DNA of 64,000 nt from Paralichthys olivaceus (lineage: Eukaryota > Chordata > Actinopteri > Pleuronectiformes > Paralichthyidae), in contig NC_091112.1 of NCBI RefSeq assembly GCF_024713975.1, forward strand, positions 6,200,501 to 6,264,500, in the 5' to 3' direction. The first letter of the stretch is position 1. The number at the start of each line of letters is the position of its first letter. The notes under the pieces are model-generated. The model was not told the origin of the DNA. It did not search any database and saw only the letters and a program-made list of their open reading frames with translations. A program made the translations under genes and the position numbers. This document shows, piece by piece, positions 1-11,395 of the stretch.

Positions 1-3000
1 TAAAATAGAAAAGTTCTGGATGTTTTTCAAATTCCAGAATTCAACTTGACATATTTCGCATCGCTGGAAATATTTGGCTCTCCACAAGACTTCAATTTAA
101 AGTCCTGCTGGTTTGTCTCCTCAGCATGAGCTTGTACTGACTGTCCACAAGTGGAGCGGTGAGGCCGAGCGAGACGACTCTGATTTAGTGGAACAGGAAA
201 AAGGAAAACAGTTTATGTCTCTGAAAGGATCTTCTCTAATTTAAAGTATTCATCTGTTATTCAAACTGCTCAGAGTTCATACAGTTGTGATTGAGCTCTT
301 CATGATGAAAATCACAAAATCATTTGATGAAGTCTTTTTTCAAAAGGACTCGATAAGTATTCACTTGTTCTTGATAATGTGCAAGAAAATGCATTAAGAT
401 AAAACAGCAAAAAATGATGTGCAAAGAGTATTTAGTACAGTCTTCGCATCTTTTCCCTGCAAAACACTTAAACACACAGTGTTTAAAGTGAATCTAAAAC
501 TTTAAGTTGTTGACATTGAAGTGGTGGAAGTAATTCATTTGAGGACAGTCATGGCTGACGGATGTGGCGTGGACAGCAAAGAATTAGCGGCCATTTTAAC
601 AGTCTTAACAGATCTAATAATTATCGATGAAGGCTCTTCTAGTTTGGCTGCAGCAGCTGATCAGCACTCATGTCGTCTGCCAGGACCTGCTCACAGGCCT
701 CGTCTGTGACCGACTCCTGTGACTCATCAGTTCCTCTAAAGGGCCCTGTCACGATTGGTCCAGATGGCCCAGATTCAAACGCAGGAGTTGGGTTCCTCCC
801 CGTCCCAAAACCACAGCATTCCTCAGCCAATCGAGCAACGCAAGTGCTCCATGACATCACTGCCTGAGGAATGAACTGGCATCACAGTTGAGTGTGGAAA
901 GTGACCCGGCTAACAAGGAGGGACTGAGTGGTTTAGACAGTTTCTAACAAGCACAAGTCAAAGGGGTCATTTAGACAGAATCAGGCATCTTGTGTGTTCG
1001 TGTTTGTGTGTGTGTGTGCAATGACTGAATTTTCTCATTGTGCAAATAGCGAGGAACTTTCCGTGCCCTCCAGAGTGTCATAAAAAGCCTCTGTGGTTCC
1101 GATGGGCGCTTACACAATGAATTGGGTTTCACTGTGACCGCTGAAAAAACATACATACATGTACTTTCTGCCTGTGAGACATGAAAGCATGTACATGACG
1201 GTTGTGTAATCCACGCATACCTAGTCACACATAATCCTTTCACTCTCCTTCTTTCATGCTGACACAAACTGAAGATCAGTGGAGGAAAGAAACTATGTGG
1301 ATTTAATATAACGCAATTCACACTTCATCTCATTTTTTGTGTATTTCAGTTTACAGATTAAAATGTTACAGACAAAAACACCTACAATGAGATTATAGAA
1401 TATAATGCAATGTTTAAGATTAAACCAGGAGTTTCCAGACTCATGATCCCTCAGAGAAAAAAAAAACAGCGTCTGGTTTGGGCTCTTTGTCACATTTAGA
1501 TGTTTATGAGTTTATGTTTCACCAAATAGATTTCCCCTTATTGCTTTTCATATGGTTTCTGTTCTGAAGTCAAATTATCCAATAATTCACACAGCAAAGA
1601 TCAAGTAGTTTTGTGTCGTAGAACTTTTTTGTCTCAGTAATCATTTCATGCTGCCTCATGAATACACGGTATGAACAGAAGAGCTCTCAGAGAGCACGTA
1701 CCTCCGCCAAGTCCCCACATTAACATTAATTGCATTCTTATTTGGATCTGCACCAAATTGCACAAACATAAAAATCAGTCACCTTAATATGTCTGATTCA
1801 ATTATTATTTTTATTACAAAATGTTGAAAAATGCAACAAAGAGACACAAGACACTGATTACAACTTTCATCAGGAACTCGGAATCACTTTGGATGCATTC
1901 CGCTCTGCGTCTTCATTTTATCCAATCATTTATTCTGCTCAAGCCAAAAAATGTTAAGTTAAATATCCCTGAAAAAAAAAGTAAATTGTACATTGTAGTA
2001 TCAGTAATGCAATTAGGAATTCATTATTGTTTGATGCAGTTAAACTGATCCTTTATGAAACTACATTCAAATTCAAAATATTTGTATTTGTATCTGAGTC
2101 AAATTGCACAAACTCATAAATATCAGTACTTTAAAACAAAAAACACAAAAAAACTCTGAATCTGCCCCCTGATCCAGATGCACAGTCAAATTCTTCCCTC
2201 ATATCGCATCTTTCCACCAACCTTTGTTGTTATCCATCCATGTACTTTTTGCGCTTTACTTTTACTTTTGCTGCTTTCTAGTGTCTGTACTTTTACTCAA
2301 ATAAAGTGAATGCAGGACTTTCTCTTGCAATTGAGCACTTCTGCATATTAGCATTGGCTCGTTCCCAACACACTCATTTACACATTGAGAGGGTTCATCC
2401 ACTCCTCCTGCTGTTTGCTTGGCACTGTCTTTATAAACTGGGAAGCACTTCACAGGGGAACTTGTCTCCACACTGTTTGAAAACCTGGAAAAACCATCAC
2501 TGGCCCGTGAACCGACTTCTCTCAGGAAGTGCCCGAGAGACCGTGAACGACACATTTTTCAGGGCAAGGTGAAGTCTGTCTCACACACTCACTGGTGTTG
2601 AGTTTTAGTTGAGGACAGGACGGACTTTGGGGACGCTGAGAACTAGGAAATCGATCATTCTTAGCTGGTGGTGCGCTCGCTTCATTTTCCAACTGAGGTT
2701 TGCATGTTTTTCTTTGCACCCATTAAGTTGAACAGGGGATTTTGAGAGAGAAAAGCTGGAAATTTCACCACAACGTGCAAGAGAAGGTCACTTAACACTT
2801 TGTACCTGGGTGCAAAGCCAGAGAGAATGGGTGGGGGGAATTTTACTGAACTCATTCTGTAAATAGGTTCAGCTGGAGAGGGAGAGAATAAGAAGTATAA
2901 CCTCCTCCTGATGTCATGAAATGATTTTCTCATGGCTGCGCTCATTTTCCTTTCCACTCCCCATTTCCTTCCTTGCCTTTGCCAAAGTACCTTGGAGAGT

Positions 3001-3290
3001 TTATGAAATATGAATTGTCTTTGGGCCTTTTTAAAGCTAATCGTGCACATATTGCAGTGAGCTATGATGACAGAGAGCACACAGAGGACAGGGGCCTGGA
3101 TTGCAAATGGAAAGACGGGGTGGGGGGAAAGGGTGCGGAATAATCTGCGTATCCAGAGAACGAACGACAGAAAGCGATGTAAAGTGATATGTGGACGGAC
3201 GACAGGGGAATAGGAGGTGCAGGGAGGAGGCAGCATAAAGAACGAATGTTTGAAAAGAAGTCGTCAAAACAAGTTAATTCATATAAAACA
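1..3290. other. Intergenic DNA without a supportable gene
   Basis: No reading frame here shows a recognisable domain or a consistent multi-exon structure. The stretch holds a MITE-like interspersed repeat (1684-2255, listed separately) and otherwise AT-rich unique-looking DNA. One minus-strand frame, 639-868, ends in a stop and is preceded on that strand by a passable splice acceptor (ATTCCTCAG). It is acidic and serine-rich near its end, but with a single exon and no family match I do not call it a gene. The crabp2 3' UTR probably begins at the right-hand edge. Confidence 0.5.
1684..2255. repeat. MITE-like interspersed repeat, copy 1
   Basis: The copy starts with the edge motif acctccgccaag (about 1700) and runs through a block reading ggatctgcaccaaattgcac (about 1746), repeated in diverged form near 2100, to a block reading atccatccatgtactttttg near 2240. 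The same blocks recur at 5527-5830, 8030-8285 and 23720-24365. In the better copies the far edge reads like the reverse complement of the near edge (ttggcgg against ccgccaa), so the element appears to have inverted ends, as a non-autonomous DNA transposon would. The family name is not known to me; boundaries are approximate. Confidence 0.5.
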
Positions 3291-3291
3291 G

Positions 3292-3297
3292 TTTAAT
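3292..3297 (-). terminator. Candidate polyadenylation signal (ATTAAA) of crabp2
   Basis: Read on the minus strand this is ATTAAA, the commonest variant poly(A) hexamer, about 250 bases after the crabp2 stop codon. No canonical AATAAA was seen on that strand between the stop and this point. The hexamer alone is weak evidence. Confidence 0.3.
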
Positions 3298-3549
3298 AAC
3301 AACTTGAAAATGGATTCAGACACAGTAATGCTGTTTTTAAAAAAGGAATATGTGGCATTTATGTAAGAGCTTTGGTGTTAAAAGGCAATCACACCTACAT
3401 ACATTCAATAAAACTGAAGCCTTTTCTACACAGTGGACTGTTCCAACATCTGACTGGCTGTGAGGACGACAAGAGCAAATCTAGGCAAGGAAAGGCAAGT
3501 GATGGTTGAGACACAAAACAGTATTGTATGAAGATATTGAAAAATGTCC

Positions 3550-6420
3550 TCATTCTCTCTCATAAACTCTGGTGCAGACAACATCCCCGGCGGTCATTGT
3601 CTGAAAGAAGAAAAGCAACAAAAGGACAGTTGAACCTATTGTAATATTATGCTTCATTAAATATCAGGAGAAACATGACTGGGAGTATTGTTTGGATTGT
3701 GGATATTCCTCCTTCAAAATTCTAATAAGCGAATGAGAATTAGCTGGTTGTGGTTTTTACTAAAAACTTCTCTGATTCATTTCTTTGGAATATACACATC
3801 ATTAGTTTTTAAATCTGAAGTCATATTTATACATTTACTGTAAAGCTCTCAGACTAGACTGTGATTCTAGTTTAAACTGCTTGGTGGCTGCACACAAATT
3901 ATTACCAGTATCAGTTCTCCGTCATTGGTCAGCTCTCGGGTCCACGCCGTCTTGGGCCCGTCGCCTTTCTGTAAAGTCTGTTCGCAGCTGATCTTGCTCT
4001 CTGTTTCCCACTTTGGAAAACTCTGCAGGGAGAATATTAACACCTGACATCATTTATGTGCTTTGGACACGGATTTGATGGCAAAACTTTTTTTTGGTTA
4101 ACATCGTAACTGCACCTCAACGCATGTCAGAACATTTCTACGGCCTTTCAGGAAACAGTGCACTTCACCACTCACTCAGAATGAAGAGATGCTAGCCATG
4201 CTGTCCTTGGCCAAATGCTGGTAGGCATGTTTTGATATTTTACAGAAACTTTAATAGGGGAAGTAAAAGGGTGGCGTACCGTGCAGGGACGTCCATCCAC
4301 TGTGGCCTCATTGAAGGACTGACCCACGGTGAAGGAGACATTAGTGGTGCGGACGCTGGTGGATGTCTTGATGGACAGGCTCTCGCCCTGCTGGGTGATC
4401 TCCACCGCTGGGCTGGAGGCGGCCTTCACTGCGATCTTCCTCAGGAACACATTCACACCTGAACACATGCAGAGGAACCGTGGTGAAAACATTGCGGGGG
4501 TTGGTTTGTGATGAGAGGAAAGAATATACAGCTGTGAATATTGTTAGAGCTCAAAACGACTGCATATGACGAGCAGTGTAAATGTGCAGACATCTGCTTT
4601 AGGAAGCGAATCCATCACTATGAAACTCTCAACACTTTCAGATAAAGACTTACGAGTGTTACAAGAGAACTATGCGGTAAAGCAGCAAGAGCTGGAATTT
4701 CTAACTTTGCTTGTTATTCAATAAAACAAAGAAACAACCTCATTCAATCTTTTTCACAATGCACATCTTTCTCCTCAGTTTGGTTTTAAGAAAACAAAAG
4801 TTGTGAATGCTTTTTTTTTTAGCAGCCTATAAAAGCAGTCTGTGCTGCTGCATTGCCACACAACAATAACATATTTTCTTTTTGCCTGAAACCATGAGGC
4901 AATAAAATGCTCATTGTGATTAATTCTTTGGTTACGAGTTAGAATGTATGGTATGCTCCGGCAAACCGTTGCCAGTAATGTAAAACATATGTGATTTAAC
5001 TTGATCAATTGTAACGTCAGCTTGGATAGACTCCAGCCCCCCCCCCCCAGCGACTCTCACAGGATAAACTGTATAGCTAATGGATGGATGGATGAGTTAC
5101 AACGTGCAAATCCACAGGTATATTCCTTCAAACCACTAATTACTGTTATAAGTGATACAAGGCACAGTTTGCAAAAACACAGAAGAAGTGCATTCTTGAC
5201 AATCTGACGAGCAGGAACAAGAACCCCCAAAGCTACAAAACTTTCAAGTTTACCCAAGAACAAAAATCTGTTATTATCCAGTCAAATCTGCCAAATCTCA
5301 ACTGACGCTGCTTCAACAATTAGGTTCAGGAGGTTCATCTTTTCACAGCTTGATGTGTTTGATGTCGCAAAGAGATGGAGATTGAACATGGCAGCTCTGG
5401 AAAAAGCTAAAAATGGAACAATGGAAACTTTGAATTCACTGGTCCGATAAACTTCAGCGCAGTTTCTGTCTGACATCGAGGTGGAAAGATATCGAATCCA
5501 GTTCCTTGAGTTGGGAATGAAACTTGAGTGGCAGTGAGTAGAGCACGTACCTCCAGCAACGCCCAATAGAACTCTTAAATTCAATCAAGCGGCACACTTA
5601 TAAAACATGCACGTTTTTTATCATCAGGATTCATTAAATTATTATCTGGGAAATTAGGGACGTCCCTTTCTCGCAAATTCAACGAGTTCTTCCCTGACTC
5701 ATAAAACATTCTACCACAGTTTTGTGGAAATCTATGCAGTACTTTTTGAGTAATCATGCTTACAAACACACTAATGGACAGGGGAGACAGCACATCCTCT
5801 TTGGCGGGGCTAATTAACACGCACAGACCTTTACCCTTGGTTAAAGAGATGCAAATTTATGGTAATTTTGCACCTCTTTGTGGTTGTTGTTTTCCAGTTT
5901 CTTTGTGTTCATTTTGTCCTTCTGCATGTCTTTATACTTGTTTTGCATCTCTTTATTGTCCTTTTGTGTCTCTTTGCGGCTGTTTTGAATCTCGTTATGG
6001 TCTTTGTGAGTCATTTTTGTCTTGGTGTAATCATTTGATTAATATAACAAGATATGTTCAGTCAGTGGGCTTGTGATTGGCCAATTCACCCACAGATTTG
6101 TTCAGCAAGAGGAAAAATTTAACAGGATTTCATACAGGGAGCTATAACCTGTCGGAAAAATTTACCAACTCACTGATGCGCAAAGTACAAGCAGGATGAA
6201 ACTCACTGCCTGTATTTTCATCTGTGGTCCAGGTCAACAGAGATGTGATGTGAGGTTTAATAGAAGTACAACAAATGTAAATTGCCTGTTGACCCTTAAG
6301 CTATTGCCAGGTTTTTGTGTGTGTGCGTGTGAGCTGGACTAGCTTCAGAGGGATCAGGGCTACCCAAGAAATCTGATTCAAGTCAAACCTTATTTGATCA
6401 TGGAGTGGTACTAAAAGAGG

Positions 6421-6458
<38 letters not shown>

Positions 6459-7223
6459 CCAGACCGGGTCAGAGAGGCCCAGGGTACAGAAGGAAAGTCA
6501 TTCTCAGAGCCGGCTGGCTGCTGGGGCCCATGTCGAGGCTTAGTTCCGTTTACACTGGCTCTAATTACAACCGCATGAGGAGGACCCTGCTTCAGATGAG
6601 TCTAATCTAAAATTCCTCCACAGGCTATTTGTCTTCAGATTTTTAATGGATGCCACTGGCTGGCCCTCATCTGACCTTCCTCTCCTGTTCTCCCCACAGA
6701 GGACTTCTTCTACTCGGCCTCATGTACCTGAACAAGTCATATCGCGCAGCTGGATCATGGGTTAGCACGGCAGGAGCGAATCAATTTCACCACAGACTTC
6801 ACTTCAGACCACTTTGGTTTTACCAGTTGACCTGGAAGCCAAAGTGGATTTCCCGCTGACGATGCCACAAAATGATTGACAGGTCTTTGTAAAAGAAGAT
6901 GCATCTCTTTCCTTTCTGTATTTCTATTTGCATTTTAACAATGGACCTCGGTGGTTGATGATAAACTACATAACAATGTGCAGCTTGGCTCCAAAGTGGA
7001 GTCAAACTCTGAAAAAACTTTAGGCAACACAAGGGAAGAAAAACGTTTCGAGACAAAGATCATTTAAAAAACAGGATGCAATTTAGTGGAAACATTTTTA
7101 GAGCAGAAAAAAGCTTGACTGGAGATGTTCCTCGCACTCACCCAGAGTTCTCAAAAGATCCTCAAAATTTTGTGAAGACTTCATTTTCCATTTTCCAGAG
7201 AAATCGGTGACTTTATTCTCCAT
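3550..7223 (-). CDS. crabp2: Cellular retinoic acid-binding protein 2 (4 coding exons, complete)
   Basis: Coding exons on the minus strand: 7142-7223, 4280-4458, 3906-4022 and 3550-3600. They are 82, 179, 117 and 51 nt, all joined by GT-AG introns, and encode 142 residues. The 179-nt second and 51-nt last exons are typical of the intracellular lipid-binding protein family. Exon 1 carries the family signature around [15 protein letters not shown]. Exon 2 has [10 protein letters not shown] and KTSTSVRTT, and exon 3 has [18 protein letters not shown]. Exon 4 ends [10 protein letters not shown], keeping the Arg-x-Tyr pair that grips the carboxylate of retinoic acid. The protein is a ten-strand beta barrel that binds retinoic acid in the cytosol and delivers it to nuclear RAR. 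CRABP2 rather than CRABP1 is suggested by [10 protein letters not shown] and DGRPC; whether it is the a or b fish copy is not resolved. The N-terminus (MENKVTDF) is four residues longer than the mammalian MPNF. Confidence 0.95.
5018..5098 (+). repeat. SINE-like repeat, 3' end fragment
   Basis: Lies in crabp2 intron 1. The text gactccagcc, a run of C, then gcgactctcacaggataaac and ctaatggatggatggatga is the 3' end of a SINE-like family. A longer plus-strand copy is at 31175-31425 and a minus-strand copy at 40605-40870. The poly-C run at 5036-5049 is probably expanded or a sequencing-sensitive site. Confidence 0.55.
5527..5830. repeat. MITE-like interspersed repeat, copy 2
   Basis: Lies in crabp2 intron 1. 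It opens with agagcacgtacctccagcaa and closes with cctctttggcgggg, giving roughly inverted edges. Inside is the shared block agtactttttgagtaatcatg. Same family as 1684-2255. Confidence 0.45.
6424..6455. repeat. (CA)n microsatellite
   Basis: Uninterrupted CA dinucleotide run of 16 units inside crabp2 intron 1. Confidence 0.97.
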
Positions 7224-7589
7224 TTTGATGCAGCAGTGATTTTATTTGTTTAAATTTGTGGCAGATCAAGAAGCTGACTGTGGCTACACTCTCTCCAGCA
7301 GATGTCTGTCCCTACACTCTGTCTCCCGGTCTGCAAACTCTCCCCTCTCCTCTGGCTGCATCTCCTGCCTCTCCTGCGTTCATTGGCTAACAGCTCGCCT
7401 GCATCTGATGCTGATCCAGCCAATGCAGAGGACGGTGGCAGGGAGGGACTTTCCCCCCTCATTCTCAGAGGGTGTGTGTGTACCTACCCTCCACCTCTGT
7501 CAGCATGGTGAAAGATTTGGATACGAGCTGGAAAATGCACTTCCAGTAAGTTCTTTTGATGTGGAATAATTAGGAAAGGTGTGACCTGC

Positions 7590-7595
7590 TTTATA
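7590..7595 (-). promoter_or_regulatory. Candidate TATA box of crabp2
   Basis: Minus-strand text reads gccTATAAAgcagg. It lies about 370 bases upstream of the crabp2 ATG, which would give a 5' UTR of roughly 340 bases if it is unspliced. An AGGTCA half-site (nuclear-receptor type) starts just two bases downstream of the box. I could not find a clean direct repeat that would make a retinoic acid response element. Confidence 0.3.
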
Positions 7596-7599
7596 GGCT

Positions 7600-10077
7600 G
7601 GTGCCATGCCATTCTCAGGTATCTGACAAGAAGAGCTGAACAGAACTAAAGTGAGTAAATAACTTAGCAATTCAAGTGGGATTTTTTTTTTTTGCAATTA
7701 AAAATGCAACTTAAAACCTTGTGATTTCTACGATGCTGGAATGTGAAATCAGATATCAGGGTTAACGTGTTAGGCTCCAGAGAGGGGGGGTGGGAGAACT
7801 GGTAATGAAAGAGCAGAAGATAAGACATCCAGCTGGAGGCATCCATCCAGGAAAGTGCCATCAGCATTTTCACTTTACGTTTCAAAATTTAAAATAACAT
7901 TGTCTCATTCAAGCATTCCAGTTAGGTAGAACCACCGGCTTTAGATTTCGTTTACCTGACGCCGTCTCATGTTGCCATTTCATCCGGTCTTTATCTGGAC
8001 GGGACAGTGGTGGGTTACATTAGTTAGGTTACATGTGATGTTTGAAAACAAACAAGACACATGACACTGTTAGCCTCTTTAGTCAGGAACTCAGAATCAC
8101 TGTTCACTCTGCATGCATTTTGCTCTGTGCATGCACTTAATGCAATATTTGATTCTAATGTTAATTTTAAGGCCCAACAGTCTCCTTATGAAACCACGTT
8201 TAAATTCACTAGTATTTGGATCTGCACCAAACTGCACAAACAATCTTATTCTCTGAGAAATCAAAACCTCAGGGGAAGGGGCCATTAATTTCCTTCAATT
8301 CAGTTTCATATCTTTCATTTCATATCTCAAGGCACTGCACATAAACATCTTACTAAATTTGGGAGGAACCCGACATTGTGACTGCATCAAATCACTAACA
8401 AAAGAGTATAGCTATGGTAATCATTAAAAAGTGGATAAAAGATTCTAAGCAGCAATAAAAGTGAATTCAAAAATTTAAATTATTCTTCATTTGCTGTGCA
8501 TTTTTATTAAAAAACAACCTCTAATTTGTGCCTAAATACAAAGATATTACTTTAGTAGAAGACTAAAGAAAAAAAATCTAAAAATTAAAAACCAAAGTAA
8601 GCCAATTTAGACTAAATAAATACTGCTGGAATAAAACATATTGATGGAACTTTTTTCTGTTACACTCTTTCTCTTCCATCTAACCCCCCCTTTCTCACAC
8701 ACGTTCACTCACTGCCAAGAACTTTTCATCAGGTCTGGATCAGAGAGGATGCCTCCGGAAACATGATGCATTGCATTCATGCATCATGATGTTATCTGTG
8801 CAGGTTGTCTCAGCATTCCTCGCTGTGGCACCACACAGATACAGCGCCCCATGCTGAGCTACAGCAACACAGGAATACACCTTGTGGATTAATTAATAAA
8901 GAGGAAGGACACATAGAAGCACCTTTGAATGCTGAGTATTGACAAACCATCCAGCGTTCACCGCTGACTGACCTCAGAACAACAGAGGACAACAGAAGCT
9001 CTGGGATGAGGAGAAGAAGAAGAGAATGGCTGCGATGAAAGGTTAACACTGGACACTGCTAGGTCCGTATCTATGACAACGGATGTAGTTTAATAAATCT
9101 GTGATTCTCTTTATGTCGCAATCCAAGGATTGTTTAGCTGAATGGCCCTTAACAATTTCCCATTCATTTTCTATGGTAGTGGTTAACCATTACGGATGTA
9201 CTGCCCCTCCTGGCCACTGAGCATTTTGGCGCTGTAACATCTTCATCTCTGTCTCTCTTCCTCGACTTTTCTTTCAATTTCAGTGACAGAAGAAGAACAA
9301 ACTACAGCAGATATTGATCTCATACTATTTTACACATGTGAGTTGTGTTATTTAACAAAGGTAAGAGGCTGTTTGTCCAGAAAATGATGGGCAGATGTGT
9401 GTCACAGTGTCTATCCTATATTCTACCACAGAGCATGAATGGGAAATGGTATAGCTAAATTACACGAAGCATAATTCATCTGTGGTTGTTCCCGTTTAAA
9501 TTTCATTTAATTTCAATGCAGATCAAACAAGAAAATCAAGAGACAGAAACAGACCAGTTGTCTTTAAAGTAACAAAGTCAGGCTGTGTTTGAGAAATGCT
9601 TGCTGCAACTGACAGTTAAAAAAGTATGATGTAACAAAAAAGGTGATATTTAATAATGCACATTATTCCATTATTGTTAATCTCTCACATAAGCCTCTTC
9701 TTCTACTTCTTAGGTCCGTTTATCGGCCGGTGGCAACCAACGTCAAGGTGAATTACCGCCATCTACTGTATCTCTTATTACCCTACGAGACTTGACAGAA
9801 CCAGCTGAGCACCTCCATAATAAAAAGAATTGTACTTGTTGTTACCATGGTAACTGGGCCTTTGATCCAATCTTGATCCTATCTCTATGATTATGCTCAG
9901 TTGTGACCATCAAAGAACCCCATAGCCAACTTCATAGCACCTGCCTATTGACCAAAAGTGAATCCAGTCAGTTTTCACCCACTGCATTCTCGGCCACAAG
10001 CAGCTAGAAACAGTTACTACGGTCTACAATCACCACAGCAACAACACTTTCCTGAAGAGTCTTAATTTCTCATTGCC
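7600..10077. other. Intergenic region with repeats
   Basis: No gene is supportable. It holds a MITE-like copy at about 8030-8285. A block near 9700-9790 (cggtggcaaccaacgtcaag then taccgccatctactg) reads like a multi-copy fish repeat that normally begins with a ttcttctt run. The rest is AT-rich DNA without a recognised signal. Confidence 0.5.
8030..8285. repeat. MITE-like interspersed repeat, copy 3
   Basis: Shares tcaggaactc-gaatcact, ttatgaaaccacgtttaaat and ggatctgcaccaaactgcac with the copies at 1684-2255 and 23720-24365. Ends are not clear. Confidence 0.45.
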
Positions 10078-10953
10078 ATGGCTGGACGAGACAACACAAA
10101 AAACTGGGTATCATTTAAAGCCAATGCCCATGAGCGTTATGTACATTTCAATGAACAACAAGCTACACTCAACAGTGTACACTCCTGTGTGCAGATTGAC
10201 TTTGAGAATACAAACCAGGACAAGCGCAAGCGCATCAAAAAGGGGAATACTGGAAGGTCGTTTAACTACGAGATAAGTAAAGATAGAATGAGGGTCAAAA
10301 GACTTGAGCACCTTCTACAGCTGAGGGAGAAGATGTTCAAGGAAGAATATGCAAAGTGCTACCAGACAATGTCAAAACGCGGAAATGAAGTCTCAAACCT
10401 CAAGCCCACTCTTGAGTTCAGTGACGAAGAGAGTGATGTCACAGAGCTCAATAACCAGCAGAGCAGTGATCAGTTGACAGAGCCGCTCCATCCGAATGGA
10501 ATTCTGATGCTCAAGAAGCAGCTCACAGAGGCCAAAAGCAAGCTGAGGGAAAAAGACGCAGAAAAACTCTCACAACTGAAAGCTCTGGAGACCAAATACA
10601 CCTCCCTGGCGGAGGACACCAAAGCTGACATCAGCAGGCTAGAACAGCGCTGGGTAACGGAATTGAAAAAGTTGAAGGAGGAGAAGAAAGACCTTGAAGA
10701 CAACAAGGAACAGCTGGTCAAGGAGAGGACACAGCTGGACCAGGAGAAGAAACAGCTGGACAAGGAGAGGAAACAGCTGAATGAGGAGAGGAAACAGCTG
10801 AACAGTCAGAGAACAAAGGAGAAAGAATTCATGGAATATCAACTGACACAACTGGAGGTCCTGTTGAATTTGGACAAGAAGGACAAGAAGAACAGTATGT
10901 TGAGTTCCTTCAAAAAGTTATTTAATTGTTCGACTCACACTGAAGAACAGTAG
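10078..10953 (+). CDS. Intronless coiled-coil protein, unrecognised (291 aa)
   Basis: A single open frame of 291 residues starts in a strong Kozak context (gccATGGct) and ends in TAG. Residues 1-60 are rich in N, H, F and K with no known motif. Residues 65-105 contain a basic helical stretch (RVKRLEHLLQLREKMFKEEY) that loosely resembles the RR-x-LL-x-E-x-Y modules of small ciliary proteins such as trichoplein or CFAP141. Residues 140-270 are an almost continuous charged coiled coil, including five heptad units of the type KERKQLN at 208-242. No signal peptide or membrane segment is seen. The lack of introns next to multi-exon genes suggests a retrocopy or a lineage-specific gene. Transposon debris lies immediately downstream. 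The open frame over 876 bases with coherent coiled-coil periodicity argues that it is protein-coding; function is unknown. Confidence 0.7.
   Translation: MAGRDNTKNWVSFKANAHERYVHFNEQQATLNSVHSCVQIDFENTNQDKRKRIKKGNTGRSFNYEISKDRMRVKRLEHLLQLREKMFKEEYAKCYQTMSKRGNEVSNLKPTLEFSDEESDVTELNNQQSSDQLTEPLHPNGILMLKKQLTEAKSKLREKDAEKLSQLKALETKYTSLAEDTKADISRLEQRWVTELKKLKEEKKDLEDNKEQLVKERTQLDQEKKQLDKERKQLNEERKQLNSQRTKEKEFMEYQLTQLEVLLNLDKKDKKNSMLSSFKKLFNCSTHTEEQ
10699..10803 (+). repeat. 21-bp tandem repeat encoding heptads
   Basis: Five consecutive 21-base units of the form aaggagaggaaacagctgaa, with the last four most alike, encode seven-residue coiled-coil heptads in frame. The unit length equals exactly one heptad, so copy-number changes keep the frame and the coil register. 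Confidence 0.85.
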
Positions 10954-11039
10954 CAGGCTCCCCCTCTCTCTATGACATTGCTCTTCCAGCAATGACGTCA
11001 CACCTGAATAGTTGATAGCGTTCCAGTTGCACAGGAACA

Positions 11040-11395
11040 ATGTTTACATTAGACAAAGGATGGGGTCTAGAACTGATCCTTGAGGGACACCACATGTAAG
11101 TGTATGGTGTTACAATGTGTGAAATGGATTATTATGAACATGTTGCCACCTTCTTTGGATTAGTTTGCTGGGGCAGGAGCATTTTCACTGCCGACAGGAA
11201 GAGACTGGATAGACTGATGAGGAGGGCCACCTCAGTCCTGGGATACCTGCTTGACTCAGTGGAGGTGGTGGGACAGAGGAGGATGATGGTGAAACTGTCT
11301 TCTCTGATGGACAACCAGTCCCACCCCCTGCAGGACACCATCACAGCACTGGGCAGCTCCTTCAGCGACAGACTGATACACCCTAAGTCGGTAGT
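11040..11395 (+). mobile_element. LINE reverse-transcriptase C-terminal remnant (left part, degraded)
   Basis: The plus-strand frame reads CWGRSIFTADRKRLDRLMRR, then VVGQRRMMVKLSSLMDNQSH and SSFSDRLIHPK. This is the C-terminal tail common to non-LTR retrotransposon ORF2 proteins in fish (Rex/L2-like). The sequence stops matching after SDRLIHPK, where an hAT-like end begins, and resumes at about 12008. Upstream text tagaactgatccttgaggga is also repeat-like. It has no function. Confidence 0.8.
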
